DNA of 64,000 bases from DASQPR01 sp963831705 (GCA_963831705.1 CAWHRE010000009.1:1-64000); one strand, 5' to 3'. Positions 8,159 to 17,820 are shown, counted from the stretch's first letter. Notes: a model not told the origin generated them from the sequence alone. Made by a program: numbers and translations.

Positions 8159-9294
8159 AGTGACTGCTCTTCGGCGACCTGCACACTCGGCGAAACCGGG
8201 GCCGCATCGGTGACGCGATTGCCGCGGCGCCCGCGCCACCAGCGCTCGGCCAGACCGACACCGACCAACGTGATCACCACGTACGCCCAACCCACGAGCA
8301 CGTCGATGACGTAGTGCTCGCCGGAGTAGACCAGCGCGAACGTCATCGCCAGCGGGTAACAGAACATCAGTGGCCACCAGCGCTTGCGGACCACCGGCAG
8401 GAAGAACGCGATCACGAGGAGCGCGTACGCGCTGTGCATCGACGGCATCGCGGCGACCGGATTGGCTTCCTGGACCTGCGCGGCGTTCAGCAGGCTGCCG
8501 GCGTGGTGGAGGCCGAGCGCGTCCCAGCCGCGGGTGGACAACCGGACCGCCGACCACCACAGGCCGTCCGGACCCTGCTGGAGAGGTCCGGTCAGCTGGC
8601 CGTTTTCGGACGCGTACCACGGCGGGGCGGCCGGATAGACGAAGTACGTCGCGAGGATCAGGGCGGTCAGTACGAACCAGCGCCGCACCCAGGACAGCCA
8701 CCGGTCGCGATTACGCATCCACAGCACGGCCGCGACGATCAACGTCATCACGAAGTGTGAGAAGTACACGAAGCTGGCGAGGATCTCGTACCAGTGCACG
8801 TGTTGCGGGTCGTACAGGTGATCCTGCAGCCAGACCGTCGGAGTCACTCCGCCGGTGGCCCAGCCGAACATCCAGGTGTCCGCGTGGATCATCTCGGTCA
8901 CGTGCGGCGTCACCGAGGTGGCCCAGCCGCGCGAGATGTTGTAGACGACCAGCAGAATGATGACGACCGCCCAGTCGCGTACGAACAGCAGATGCGATCG
9001 CCACGGCCGAGCGTTGTTCCAGGCGATTGTGGCAGCCCAGATCCAGATGAACGCCTCGACCGGATCGGTCGGGATGCCGATCGTGAGCCAGCCGATCGCG
9101 AACAGGACGCCCCAGATCGACATGCCGATCACGCGCCGCCGACGCGACGTGGTGAGGACAACCTCGTTCGTCGTTATCGAGTCCTCCACCGCGTTCGCTG
9201 CCGTCCCGTCCACGGTTGCCGGGCCGTCGTCTACTGCGGACGGCACGTCGCCGGTCTGGGGTGTGGTCGCGCGGGCGACATCAGTGGAGGTCAT
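8155..9294 (-). CDS. PAP2-superfamily membrane protein (inositolphosphotransferase-like)
   Basis: 379 residues, polytopic. Phosphatase signature parts are AAMPSMHSAYALLV (PSxH) and YSGEHYVIDVLVGW (SxxHxxxD), typical of PAP2 and of the AUR1-like branch that transfers phospho-head groups. I did not find a clear first KxxxxxxRP motif. The N-terminal roughly 50 residues are Thr/Ala/Asp-rich and presumably cytoplasmic. ATG 9294 has GGAG about 7 nt upstream; the open frame to 9366 does not. Substrate is unknown; a lipid phosphatase or head-group transferase is likely. Confidence 0.82.
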   Translation of the reverse strand: MTSTDVARATTPQTGDVPSAVDDGPATVDGTAANAVEDSITTNEVVLTTSRRRRVIGMSIWGVLFAIGWLTIGIPTDPVEAFIWIWAATIAWNNARPWRSHLLFVRDWAVVIILLVVYNISRGWATSVTPHVTEMIHADTWMFGWATGGVTPTVWLQDHLYDPQHVHWYEILASFVYFSHFVMTLIVAAVLWMRNRDRWLSWVRRWFVLTALILATYFVYPAAPPWYASENGQLTGPLQQGPDGLWWSAVRLSTRGWDALGLHHAGSLLNAAQVQEANPVAAMPSMHSAYALLVIAFFLPVVRKRWWPLMFCYPLAMTFALVYSGEHYVIDVLVGWAYVVITLVGVGLAERWWRGRRGNRVTDAAPVSPSVQVAEEQSL

Positions 9295-9520
9295 GATTCG
9301 CTCCACATTACCGGGCGACGAGATGTCGCACACCGCGCTGACCTGCTGGCGTGGCCGACAAGACAACGGCAGATTACGGATTTGGAAGGCGCAAATTCAT
9401 CTGTCGGTCACTGTACGGCAGGTCAACGCGACCGGAACGTCATAGGTCACAACATGCTGTGAGTCGCCGCAGTGAGTCGCGGATCACGTCGTGATCTCAG
9501 GACCAACTAAGCTCCAAGCC

Positions 9521-9910
9521 ATGGAATTGCAGCTGGGATTGTCGGCCCGGGTGGAGTTGACGGTCACCGATGCGGATACCGCGCAGGCGCTCGGATCCGG
9601 CGACGTCCCGGTTCTGGGTACGCCCCGGCTGGTCGCGCTAGCCGAAGCGGCCACGGTCGCGGCGACCGCGGCACATCTCGAACCAGGGCGTACGACCGTT
9701 GGCACCCGCGTCGAACTCGATCATCAGGCCGCCACCGCGGTCGGTCGGCGGGTCACCGTTCTGGCCGTGCTCGCGAACATCGACGGGCGCACGCTCGGCT
9801 TCGATATCGTGGCTCGGGAAGGCAGTGCACAGGTCGCGGAGGGCCGGGTGGAACGCGTGATCGTCGACCGGCAGCGATTCGTGGAGCGCGCCTTGGGGAC
9901 TACCGCGTGA
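9521..9910 (+). CDS. hot-dog thioesterase, FlK-like
   Basis: 129 residues of the fluoroacetyl-CoA thioesterase FlK family. GTPRLVALAEAAT carries the conserved Thr and Glu, and VELDHQAAT the catalytic His. Family members hydrolyse small acyl-CoAs; most are not fluoroacetyl-specific. ATG 9521 is the natural family start (MELQLGL). The stop overlaps the next gene (GTGA, 9907-9910), so the two are probably one translational unit. Confidence 0.85.
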   Translation: MELQLGLSARVELTVTDADTAQALGSGDVPVLGTPRLVALAEAATVAATAAHLEPGRTTVGTRVELDHQAATAVGRRVTVLAVLANIDGRTLGFDIVAREGSAQVAEGRVERVIVDRQRFVERALGTTA

Positions 9911-10728
9911 TCCACTTCGAGAGCATCGCCGACGGCGTCTACCTGGCCCGGACTCAGCCGCTGGACGTCAGCGTCTCGTTGGTGATCGGCGACGAAACCG
10001 CGCTCGTGATCGACACGCTCTCCACCGCGTACCAAGCATCAGAACTCGTCGCGGCGATCCGCGCCGTCACATCGCTCCCCCTGACCATCGTCAACACCCA
10101 CAGCCACTTCGACCACACGTTCGGCAACGCGGTGGTCGCGGCCGGGGGTCGGCCGATCTGGGCGCACGAGAACGCGATCACCGCGCTAGACGCGTCCGGC
10201 CCACAATGGCAGCAGGAGTGGGCGAACACATTCCGCGAACGCGATCCGCAGTTCGCCGCCGGGCTCGCCGATACCAAGATCCAGAACGCCACCCATCCGG
10301 TACACCCACCTCAGCGCCTCGATCTCGGCGGCCGTACCGTCACGATCGATCATCACGGGCGGGGGCACACCGATGGCGACCTGGTCGTCCGAGTCGACGA
10401 CGCCGACGTGCTGTTCGTCGGTGACCTGATCGAGCAGAGCGGGCCGCCCGCGTTCGGCGAGGACTCGTACCCCCTGGAGTGGCCGGAGGCCGTCGCCGCC
10501 CTGCTGCACTCACCGGCCCGGGTGATAGTGCCCGGCCACGGAACGCCGGTCGACATCGACTTCGTAGCGGCGGCGCACGCACAGCTATCCGAGTTCGCTT
10601 GGCTGATCCGTCATGGTCACCGCGACGGAGGTACGCCCGACGAGGTAGCCGCACGAGCGCCATGGCCGGCCGACGCATGCCGAATAGGCGTTTTGCGCGG
10701 TTTCGCGGCGTTGGACCAGCCGTCTTAG
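9907..10728 (+). CDS. metallo-beta-lactamase-fold hydrolase
   Basis: 273 residues. The zinc motif HSHFDH is followed by further ligand positions GRGHTDGD, FVGDLIE and VPGHGTP, all intact, so an active binuclear metallohydrolase is expected. The subfamily resembles quorum-quenching or glyoxalase-II-like enzymes, but no substrate can be read from sequence. It is coupled to the thioesterase by a 4-nt overlap, suggesting a shared thioester or ester substrate pathway. Start is GTG 9907. Confidence 0.85.
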   Translation: MIHFESIADGVYLARTQPLDVSVSLVIGDETALVIDTLSTAYQASELVAAIRAVTSLPLTIVNTHSHFDHTFGNAVVAAGGRPIWAHENAITALDASGPQWQQEWANTFRERDPQFAAGLADTKIQNATHPVHPPQRLDLGGRTVTIDHHGRGHTDGDLVVRVDDADVLFVGDLIEQSGPPAFGEDSYPLEWPEAVAALLHSPARVIVPGHGTPVDIDFVAAAHAQLSEFAWLIRHGHRDGGTPDEVAARAPWPADACRIGVLRGFAALDQPS

Positions 10729-10743
10729 ACCATCGACCGCCAA

Positions 10744-11024
10744 GATCGTGAAGAGATCATGGAATAACGCCCGGGTTCGCTTCAGGATCATGCGGGGCGC
10801 CGCCGGAGCAACGCTCTGACCAGCATGCCTTCTCGGGCCAGTGGATCACCGATGAGAGCCGGAAAGATATCTGCGCCATAGCACCACTTTGTCTTCCGCA
10901 TCCGTCGGAAGATCCACTCGACCGAATTGGCCCCCACAAAGTGCCGGGTCAGAGAGTTGCTCCGGCGGCGTACCGCATGATCCTGAAGAGAACGCGGGGT
11001 GAAAACCCTCAACTCTTCACGATC
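10744..11024. repeat. 281-bp palindromic element with 78-nt arms
   Basis: Left arm 10744-10821 and right arm 10947-11024 are inverted copies with about 64 of 78 positions matching; the inner 49 nt match at 44 positions (sharing for example TTCAGGATCATGCGG). The 125-bp interior includes a segment that recurs at 21291-21425. No transposase frame or target duplication was seen. It fills most of the 527-bp gap between the MBL gene and the lysozyme. Confidence 0.75.
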
Positions 11025-11255
11025 ACCGCCATTTTCGGATCGGTGGATCTTGAACGGCCAACGCGGCACCCTTATCGATCACCCTTCGCAGCGACGAACC
11101 TCCTCGTCGATGCCACGATTTTGACCTTGCACCACACCCACCACACATGCCTCAAGCTGGGCAAACGTTGGTTTGACGATGACCAATTCGGTCGGCACAC
11201 TCGATTTCTACCGCCGACACACGAGGGTGACGCGGTGGTCATCCGGAGGTGTCCC

Positions 11256-12083
11256 GTGGGCGGTTCTTCGCATCGACATGGTCGACGTCGCATCAGACCA
11301 ACGTTCGCCACGATCGTGATCGGCGCCGTCACCGCGCTCGGCTTGACGATCGGGACGGTCGCGACGGCGAGCACGAAGCCGGCGGCCAAAACGGTCACCA
11401 CGGTACGAGAGACCAACGTAATGACGCACGGCATCGACATATCCAGCTGGCAGAGCGCAGATATCGGCTGGGACGATGTGGCGTCCGGTGCGTCGTTCGT
11501 GTACGTCAAAGCGACCGAGGGCCTCGGATTCACCAGCAAGACGTTTGCCCCGCAGTACTACGGCGCGAAGGCGGCCGGCCTGTACGCCGGGTCGTACGCG
11601 TTCGGGCGCCCGGACGACGGCGAACCGGAAGCACAGGCGGACTACTTCATCGACCACTCCGGCCTCGTGACCGGCGGCGCGACCGATACCAAGACGCTGC
11701 CGCCGATGCTCGATATCGAATGGCCGTACGCGCACAAGGGCCACCTGGTCGCGGCGTACCCGTGTTATGGGCTGTCGCAGAGCGAGATGGTCGCTTGGAT
11801 CAAGGGATTCGTCGACGAGGTCCGGCTGCGGACCGGCAGCGTGACCACGATCTACACGGCGGCCGGTTGGTGGAACACCTGCACCGGCGGCTCCGCCGCG
11901 TTCGCCGATGATCCGCTGTTCGTCGCGTCGTACAACAAGGGCGCGCCGCACTTGCCGCAGGGCTGGACACAGTGGACGATCTGGCAGTACACCGACAAGG
12001 GCAAACTGCCCGGCGACCAGAATCGGTTCCACGGCTCAACCGAGGATCTGGCCGCGCTCGCGATGCCGCAGACGCGTCCGTAA
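11256..12083 (+). CDS. secreted GH25 lysozyme (muramidase)
   Basis: 275 residues. An Arg-rich start and hydrophobic stretch (about residues 15-35) ending in VATAS look like a Sec signal. The catalytic domain begins with THGIDISSWQ and carries the DIEWP (Asp-x-Glu) active site, YVKATEG and an IWQYTDKG close: a complete glycoside hydrolase family 25 domain that cleaves peptidoglycan glycan strands. No separate wall-binding domain. GTG 11256 is chosen because GGAGG is 6 nt upstream; the open frame to 10941 runs into the palindromic element. Confidence 0.9.
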   Translation: MGGSSHRHGRRRIRPTFATIVIGAVTALGLTIGTVATASTKPAAKTVTTVRETNVMTHGIDISSWQSADIGWDDVASGASFVYVKATEGLGFTSKTFAPQYYGAKAAGLYAGSYAFGRPDDGEPEAQADYFIDHSGLVTGGATDTKTLPPMLDIEWPYAHKGHLVAAYPCYGLSQSEMVAWIKGFVDEVRLRTGSVTTIYTAAGWWNTCTGGSAAFADDPLFVASYNKGAPHLPQGWTQWTIWQYTDKGKLPGDQNRFHGSTEDLAALAMPQTRP

Positions 12084-12084
12084 G

Positions 12085-12624
12085 TCATACGCCGCCGGTG
12101 AATGTCGCCGATGCCACTTGTCCTCCCGGCACCGGCGGCGTGATCGTGACGGACAACGCGTCCACCGATTCGGCCGGCACATCAAACGACTCGCACAACG
12201 TGACCGGCGTGGCCGAATCGACATGATCGGGTAACGACGTCCCGAGATCCGTACAGAGGAGCGTGGTCTCAGCGAGGTTGCCGCAGTCGATCGCGGCAGG
12301 CCGATGGTCGGCTCCGGTGGCGAGGGAGATGCCGCTCGCGGTACCGGCCATCAGGGATAACGGCACCGCGGATCCGTCCTGCGCAACACTGAGGCGGATA
12401 TTCACCCGGACCAGCACGGTTCCGGGTGCACTCCCGGGCCGGCATACGCCTCGGTCATCACATGTCGCGGCATCGGCCGACGGCATCCGTTCAAAACCCG
12501 CCAGACGTACCACCAGTCCGTTCGCATATACCCCAGAAGCTGCCGCACCTGCATAAACCGGACCGGCCAACACGATCGCCGCCATCCCCGCCATCCCCGC
12601 CACGACCGCCCTCCCCAACTTCAC
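12085..12624 (-). CDS. secreted hypothetical protein
   Basis: 179 residues with a clear signal peptide: MKLGRAVVAGMAGMAAIVLAG then cleavage near AGAAA. The mature part is beta-rich, contains five Cys (CDDRGVC, DCGNL, LLCTD, TLCES) and reads like an immunoglobulin-fold ligand or inhibitor domain, but I do not recognise it. It ends 1 nt from the convergent lysozyme stop. A link to the lysozyme is only suggested by position. Confidence 0.7.
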   Translation of the reverse strand: MKLGRAVVAGMAGMAAIVLAGPVYAGAAASGVYANGLVVRLAGFERMPSADAATCDDRGVCRPGSAPGTVLVRVNIRLSVAQDGSAVPLSLMAGTASGISLATGADHRPAAIDCGNLAETTLLCTDLGTSLPDHVDSATPVTLCESFDVPAESVDALSVTITPPVPGGQVASATFTGGV

Positions 12625-12817
12625 CCACCCATTTTCCCGCCGATCATGGGGGTTCCGTCGTCATTTGACCTCGAATGACGCCAGATTGCCCATGATCGGT
12701 GGAAAGTGGGCGGGCGGGTCGCGATGAGATGTCGGACTGTGGCGGTAGGCTCACGCGCAGTATTGCGAAACCTGCTCAACCCGCTCACCGCCCGAACGGC
12801 ACAAGCCGGGAGCCGCC

Positions 12818-14203
12818 ATGGTCAGTTTGCCGAGCGATCCGAGCCGCGAAACATTCGAGTCGAAGGTCGCCGCGTACGTGTCTGCCGGGCTGACGATCGA
12901 GGACGCCCGCGATTCCGTTGCCACGCGACATGGATTCTCCGGTTGGGCGGCGGTCCGCGCGTACGCCGATGTGGTCCAGGTCTACCGCCGCGACAACGAT
13001 CCGCACTTGACCACCGAGACGATTCCGGACGAGTTCTGCCGCTTGGCGTGCCTGACTTACGTCGATGATCCACCGGAACGCCGTGCGGCGGCGCGCGAGC
13101 TGCTGGGCGTACACCCGGAGTTGACCGGCGAGCACGTCTGGGCGGCCGCCGCAGCCGGCGACGTCGAGGCGTTGCGGCGCATTCTGGCGGACCAGCCGAA
13201 GATGGCGGATGCACCCGGCGGCCCGTACGGGTGGAAGCCACTCCTCTACCTCACGTACTCGCGGGTCAACAGCGCATCCGAGGCCGATACCGTGGCCGCC
13301 GCACGTCTTCTGCTCGCCGCCGGTGCCGATCCGAACGCAGGCTATCTGCTGGGTGGCCTGCAGACGCCGTTCACCGTGCTCACCGGCGTCTTCGGCGAAG
13401 GCGAACAAGGGCCGGGACGTTGCCCTCGGCACCCGTACGAGCGAGCGCTCGCCGAAGTGCTACTGACCAGCGGCGCCGACCCGAACGACGGTCAGACCCT
13501 CTACAACCGAATGTTCCGGCCGGACAACAGTCATCTTGAGCTGCTGTTCGCGCACGGGCTCGGCGGCGCGCAGCTCGGACCGTGGCCCGGGCGCCTCGGC
13601 GAAGCCGCCGATACCCCCAGGCAGATGATCGACAATCAGTTGAATTGGGCGGTGGCCCACGGGTACGCGAGCCGGGTCGCCATGCTTCTCGATCGCGGCG
13701 CGAACCCGGAACACCTCACGAAAGACAGCCGGCGTGTGGTGGAGGTCGCCGCCGCGAACGGCGACCGTGTCAGCGCCGGCTTGCTGATCGAAGCGGGCGC
13801 CGAACCGCCGGTACTGAACGCGCTGGAGACGTTGATCGCGGACTGTCTGGCCAACGACGCCGAAGCGGTCGCGCACGCCCGGGACACCGATCCGCAACTC
13901 CTCGCCATCGCCCGCGCGACCCAACCGTGCCTCGTGGCGCGAGCGGTCGACGCTGGGCGGCGGGATGCCATCGGGCTCCTCGTGTGGCTCGGCTTCGACG
14001 TCAACGCGCGGCGTGATGGCGAGACGGCGCTGCACCGGTGCGCGTGGAACGGCGATATCCCGATGGCGAGGATGCTGCTCGATGAGGGCGCCGATCCGAA
14101 CCTCGCGGACGATCAGTTCGACGCGACGCCGCTCGACTGGGCCGAGCACAGCTGCCAGACAGAGTTCATCGAGTTCATCGAGCCCCTGACGAAACGGCCC
14201 TAA
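12818..14203 (+). CDS. ankyrin-repeat protein
   Basis: 461 residues. Ankyrin units are spread through the chain: EHVWAAAAAGDVEALRRIL, ARLLLAAGADPNAGY, EVLLTSGADPNDG, AMLLDRGANPEH, GLLIEAGAEPP, GLLVWLGFDVNARRDGETALH and ARMLLDEGADPNLAD. The first roughly 80 residues are not ankyrin. No signal peptide, so a cytoplasmic protein-binding scaffold is likely. ATG 12818 follows GGGAG by 6 nt. Its stop overlaps the asnB stop on the other strand by 3 nt. Confidence 0.85.
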   Translation: MVSLPSDPSRETFESKVAAYVSAGLTIEDARDSVATRHGFSGWAAVRAYADVVQVYRRDNDPHLTTETIPDEFCRLACLTYVDDPPERRAAARELLGVHPELTGEHVWAAAAAGDVEALRRILADQPKMADAPGGPYGWKPLLYLTYSRVNSASEADTVAAARLLLAAGADPNAGYLLGGLQTPFTVLTGVFGEGEQGPGRCPRHPYERALAEVLLTSGADPNDGQTLYNRMFRPDNSHLELLFAHGLGGAQLGPWPGRLGEAADTPRQMIDNQLNWAVAHGYASRVAMLLDRGANPEHLTKDSRRVVEVAAANGDRVSAGLLIEAGAEPPVLNALETLIADCLANDAEAVAHARDTDPQLLAIARATQPCLVARAVDAGRRDAIGLLVWLGFDVNARRDGETALHRCAWNGDIPMARMLLDEGADPNLADDQFDATPLDWAEHSCQTEFIEFIEPLTKRP

Positions 14204-16122
14204 TACAAGCTGACCGGGATCGACTTCTCGATGAAGACGCCGTACCAAATGCAGAACACGAGCGCGGTCCAGATCTTGCGGGAATGGTCGTGCTCACCGT
14301 CCTTGTGTTCCTGCAGCAACGCCCGGACGTACGCGAGGTCGATCAGCTTGTCCGCGCCGGACATCGTCAGGATGTCGTGCGCCCACTCGTACATTTCGGT
14401 CTTCAACCACACCCGGATCGGCACCGGGAAGCCGAGCGGCGCGCGATGCACGATGCCGGCCGGGACGATCCCGTCAAGCGCTCTGCGCAACGCGTGCTTC
14501 GTCTCGTCCGAGCGCGCCGGGAGCTTCTCCTCCACCGGCAGCCGCGCCGCGATGTCGAACACCGCCCGGTCGAGGTACGGCGTACGGAGTTGCAGCGAGT
14601 GCGCCATTGACATTCGGTCGGTCTTCACCAAAATGTCGCCGCGCAGCCACGTGAACAGGTCGATGTACTGCATCTTCGTCACGTCGTCGAGCGCCGCCGC
14701 TTCCGCGTAAATCGGCGCGGTCACGTCGGTGTAGTGCACGTTTTCGTCGTAGAACCGCATCAACAGGCGCTTCTCGCGCTCACGGAAGATCCGGGCGTTG
14801 CCGTAGTAGCGGGTCTCGATCGGCGTCGTACCGCGTTCGATGAAGCTCTTGCCCTTGACACCTTGCGGCATGCGGCGCGCGACTTTGCGCAGGCCGCGCT
14901 GGACACCGTCGGGCAGCGCCGCGACGCCGGACAGCGACAGTGGTTCACGATAGATCCGGTTGCCGCCGAAGATCTCGTCCGCGCCGTCGCCGGAAAGCAC
15001 GACCGTCACGTGCTCGGCCGCTTTCTTCGCGAGGAAGTACAGCGGGACGAGGGACGGATCTGCGACCGGGTCGTCCAGGTGCCAGATGATCTTCGGGAGC
15101 GCGTCCATCATCTCGGCCGCCGTGACCCGCGTCGTGATCGAGCGGACGCCGAGGTAGTGCGCGGTCGATTCGGCGATGTCAATCTCGGAGTAGCCCTCGA
15201 CGTCGAAGCCGACGGTGAACGTCTTCAGATCGGGCCGCGCCTCGCGGGCGAAGGCCACAATTCCGGTCGAATCGATGCCGCTGGACAGGAACGCTCCGAC
15301 CGGCACGTGCGCCCGCATGTGGATCCGGACGCTCTCGCGGAGCGTCTCGCGGATCTCCTGGTACAGCCGCTCGGGATCGTCGACCGGCGTCGGACGGAAG
15401 GCCGGTTGGTGGTAGCGCCGGGTCGCGAACACGCCGCCGGGCAGGAACGAGAATGACTCCCCGGCACGGACGCGACCGATGCCGCGATGCATCGTGCCGC
15501 TCTCCGGCACGTACTGATATGTCAGGTAATGCGACAAATTCGTCGAGTCGACGTCGTCGGCGAGAGGCAGGAACGGAAGCAGTGCCTTCTGCTCACTCGC
15601 CAAGTACAGGCCGTCGCCGGTGACGAGATAGAACAACGGCTTTATCCCGTACGGGTCGCGGGCGCCCCAGACCGAGTGCCGCATGGTGTCCACGATGACC
15701 ACGGCAAACATTCCGCGGAACTTGGTGATCGCCTGTTCGCCCCAGTAGTGGTACGCCGCGGCCAGCACCTCGGTGTCGCCTTCGGTAACGAAGGGCGCGT
15801 CGAACTCCTGGATCAGTTCGGCGCGCAGCTCTTCGAAGTTGTGAATCTCGCCGTCGAAAATGACGACATATCGACCGGCTGCACCGTACCGCCCGGTGTC
15901 GTGACCCGGCGGAGGGTACGACATCGGCTGCCGGCCACGGGTGATGTCAAGGGTCGACAAGCGTTTGAAGCCGAGGAAGATCGAATCGGAAACGTCCGAA
16001 ATGTTGGTCTCATTCGGCCCACGGTGATGGAGTGACTCGAGCGCCTTGGTGAGCGCGTCGCGGCGCTCGCTCAGCAGGGCTCGGCCACCCACAAAGGCGA
16101 GCAGTCCGGACACGTCAGCCAT
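14200..16122 (-). CDS. asnB: asparagine synthetase B-like protein lacking the glutaminase cysteine
   Basis: 640 residues: an N-terminal glutamine-amidotransferase-like domain (about 1-230) and an AMP-forming synthetase domain with PP-loop LSSGIDSTGI, VVLSGDGADEIFGG and WLRGDILVKTDRMSMA, closest in length and wording to actinobacterial AsnB. The family has Met-Cys-Gly at the start, with Cys as the glutaminase nucleophile. Here the chain reads MADVSGLLAF, with Ser in that place, and the NGEIYN loop reads FDGEIHN (Asn to Asp at the oxyanion position). It may therefore use free ammonia or have another substrate. ATG 16122 is assumed; GTG 16113 would give V-S-G directly. pepP is divergent. Confidence 0.85.
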   Translation of the reverse strand: MADVSGLLAFVGGRALLSERRDALTKALESLHHRGPNETNISDVSDSIFLGFKRLSTLDITRGRQPMSYPPPGHDTGRYGAAGRYVVIFDGEIHNFEELRAELIQEFDAPFVTEGDTEVLAAAYHYWGEQAITKFRGMFAVVIVDTMRHSVWGARDPYGIKPLFYLVTGDGLYLASEQKALLPFLPLADDVDSTNLSHYLTYQYVPESGTMHRGIGRVRAGESFSFLPGGVFATRRYHQPAFRPTPVDDPERLYQEIRETLRESVRIHMRAHVPVGAFLSSGIDSTGIVAFAREARPDLKTFTVGFDVEGYSEIDIAESTAHYLGVRSITTRVTAAEMMDALPKIIWHLDDPVADPSLVPLYFLAKKAAEHVTVVLSGDGADEIFGGNRIYREPLSLSGVAALPDGVQRGLRKVARRMPQGVKGKSFIERGTTPIETRYYGNARIFREREKRLLMRFYDENVHYTDVTAPIYAEAAALDDVTKMQYIDLFTWLRGDILVKTDRMSMAHSLQLRTPYLDRAVFDIAARLPVEEKLPARSDETKHALRRALDGIVPAGIVHRAPLGFPVPIRVWLKTEMYEWAHDILTMSGADKLIDLAYVRALLQEHKDGEHDHSRKIWTALVFCIWYGVFIEKSIPVSLY

Positions 16123-16143
16123 CTTTTCACGAGGTACCGTCAA

Positions 16144-16179
16144 AGCTTTGGCGGGTAAGGCAGCTTTGGCGGGTACGGC
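16144..16179. repeat. two 18-bp direct repeats in the asnB-pepP divergent promoter region
   Basis: AGCTTTGGCGGGTAAGGC (16144-16161) is followed at once by AGCTTTGGCGGGTACGGC (16162-16179), 17 of 18 identical. They lie in the 117-bp region between two divergent start codons, a place where a regulator could bind. This could also be a chance duplication. Confidence 0.5.
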
Positions 16180-16239
16180 ATATCTTCCCATCTTTGCGGT
16201 CACCGAACCGCATGCGTTTTCCACTGCAAGGAGGCAGTC

Positions 16240-17751
16240 GTGACCGACGACACAACGAAATCGGGACAAGCCGAAACGGCGGCACAGGCGGAGGCAACCC
16301 CGAAGCCCGACAAGCCGGGCACCCGCCCGTACGATCCGGGATTCCCGGAGGCGTTCCTCAACTTCATGCGCGAGTCCTGGGCGGACACCACGCTCGACGT
16401 GTCGCCGGTCACCGGCGCTCCGAACTTCGCCGCTCGCCGCGCTGCGGTATCGGCCGCGTACCCGGGGTACACGCTGGTCATTCCGACCGGCCGGGAAAAG
16501 ACACGCAACAACGACTGCACGTACCCGTTCCGGCCGGGCTCGGACTTCTTCTACCTGACCGGCGAACACGATCCGGATGCCGTGCTGGTCATGCACGCGA
16601 CCGGCACCAGCGGTCACGACGCCACGCTCTACATCCGGCCCCGGTCGCCACGGGACACCGACGAGTTCTTCCGCGACGCCGCGTACGGCGAGTTGTGGAT
16701 CGGCCGTCGCCACACGCTCGCCGAGAAGTCCGCCGAGCTCGGGATCGCCACGGCGCACCTGAACACGCTGGAAGCCGCGCTCGGCGACTGCGCACCCGGC
16801 CGTACCCGTACCCTTCGCGGATTTGATCCTCAGGTCGATGCCGCGATCAACGTGTTCGGTGACGGGGCCGCGGACCGCGAGCTGGCGACCACGTTGTCCG
16901 AGCTTCGCCTGGTCAAGGACGAGTGGGAGATCGCGCAGCTACAGGACGCGATCGATGCGACCGTCCGAGGCTTCGAGGACGTCGCCCGGATCATCCCGGC
17001 CGACCGACCGGTGTCCGAGCGTCTGATCGAAGGCGTGTTCGGGCTGCGTGCACGGTTCGACGGCAACGCGCTCGGCTACAGCTCGATCGTCGGCGCGGGC
17101 GCGCACGCGACCACGCTGCACTGGGTCGCGAACACCGGCGCCACGAAGCCGGGCGAGCTGCTGCTGATGGACATGGGTGTGGAGAACAACAACCTCTACA
17201 CCGCCGACGTGACCCGGACGATCCCGGTCAGCGGCCAGTTCTCCGCGATCCAGCGCGAGGTATACGACATCGTCTACGCGTCGCAGCAGGCCGGCATCGA
17301 TCTGATCAAGCCCGGCGTGGAGTACCAGGAAATCTCCGAGACCTGCAACCGCATCCTGGCCGAGGGCCTGCGCGACCTCGGTCTGCTGCCGGTCAGCGTG
17401 GACGAGGCGATGGACAAGGAATCCCGCGTCTTCCGCCGCTGGTCGCTGCACGGCTTCGGGCACATGCTCGGCATCGACGTGCACGATTGCAATAACGCGC
17501 GAGCCGAGACATACCACAAGGGTCCGGTGAACGAAGGCTACGTGCTGACCGTCGAGCCCGGCCTGTACTTCCAGATGGAAGACGAACTGGTGCCGGCCGA
17601 ACTCCGTGGCATCGGCATCCGGATCGAAGACGACATCCTGGTCACCGCGTCCGGCGCTCGGAACCTTTCGGACGGCCTCCCCCGTCGCCCAGCCGACGTG
17701 GAAACGTGGCTGGCCGCCCAACGTGCGGAGGGCCCGCGCCTCCCCGCCTAA
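16240..17751 (+). CDS. pepP: Xaa-Pro aminopeptidase (M24B)
   Basis: 503 residues. It removes N-terminal residues preceding proline. An N-terminal aminopeptidase-P domain (about 45-205) is followed by the pitta-bread M24 domain with metal ligands in LLMDMGVE, YTADVTRT, HGFGHMLGIDVHD, TVEPGLYF and GIGIRIEDD. The first 30 residues are Ala/Thr/Lys/Pro-rich and probably disordered. GTG 16240 follows AAGGAGG. Two hairpins follow the stop. Confidence 0.92.
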   Translation: MTDDTTKSGQAETAAQAEATPKPDKPGTRPYDPGFPEAFLNFMRESWADTTLDVSPVTGAPNFAARRAAVSAAYPGYTLVIPTGREKTRNNDCTYPFRPGSDFFYLTGEHDPDAVLVMHATGTSGHDATLYIRPRSPRDTDEFFRDAAYGELWIGRRHTLAEKSAELGIATAHLNTLEAALGDCAPGRTRTLRGFDPQVDAAINVFGDGAADRELATTLSELRLVKDEWEIAQLQDAIDATVRGFEDVARIIPADRPVSERLIEGVFGLRARFDGNALGYSSIVGAGAHATTLHWVANTGATKPGELLLMDMGVENNNLYTADVTRTIPVSGQFSAIQREVYDIVYASQQAGIDLIKPGVEYQEISETCNRILAEGLRDLGLLPVSVDEAMDKESRVFRRWSLHGFGHMLGIDVHDCNNARAETYHKGPVNEGYVLTVEPGLYFQMEDELVPAELRGIGIRIEDDILVTASGARNLSDGLPRRPADVETWLAAQRAEGPRLPA

Positions 17752-17757
17752 ACCTCG

Positions 17758-17820
17758 AGTTGATCCTGGAGTTGGTTGACGCGTCGACGGCGTGTCGTGC
17801 TTGCAACTCCAGGATCAACT
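17758..17820. terminator. 17-bp perfect inverted repeat after pepP
   Basis: AGTTGATCCTGGAGTTG (17758-17774) pairs perfectly with 17804-17820 across a 29-nt loop, starting 7 nt after the pepP stop. TTCTTGCTTGT follows. A factor-independent terminator is likely. Confidence 0.6.

Noticed and set aside
10788..11069. Minus-strand open frame of 93 codons inside the palindromic element
   Set aside because: It is made of the element's own arms, has no binding site, and the copy at 21.3 kb does not keep the reading frame.
16123..16758. N-terminal extension of the AsnB frame to 852 residues
   Set aside because: It runs through the promoter region and into pepP on the other strand, and has no AsnB-like sequence.
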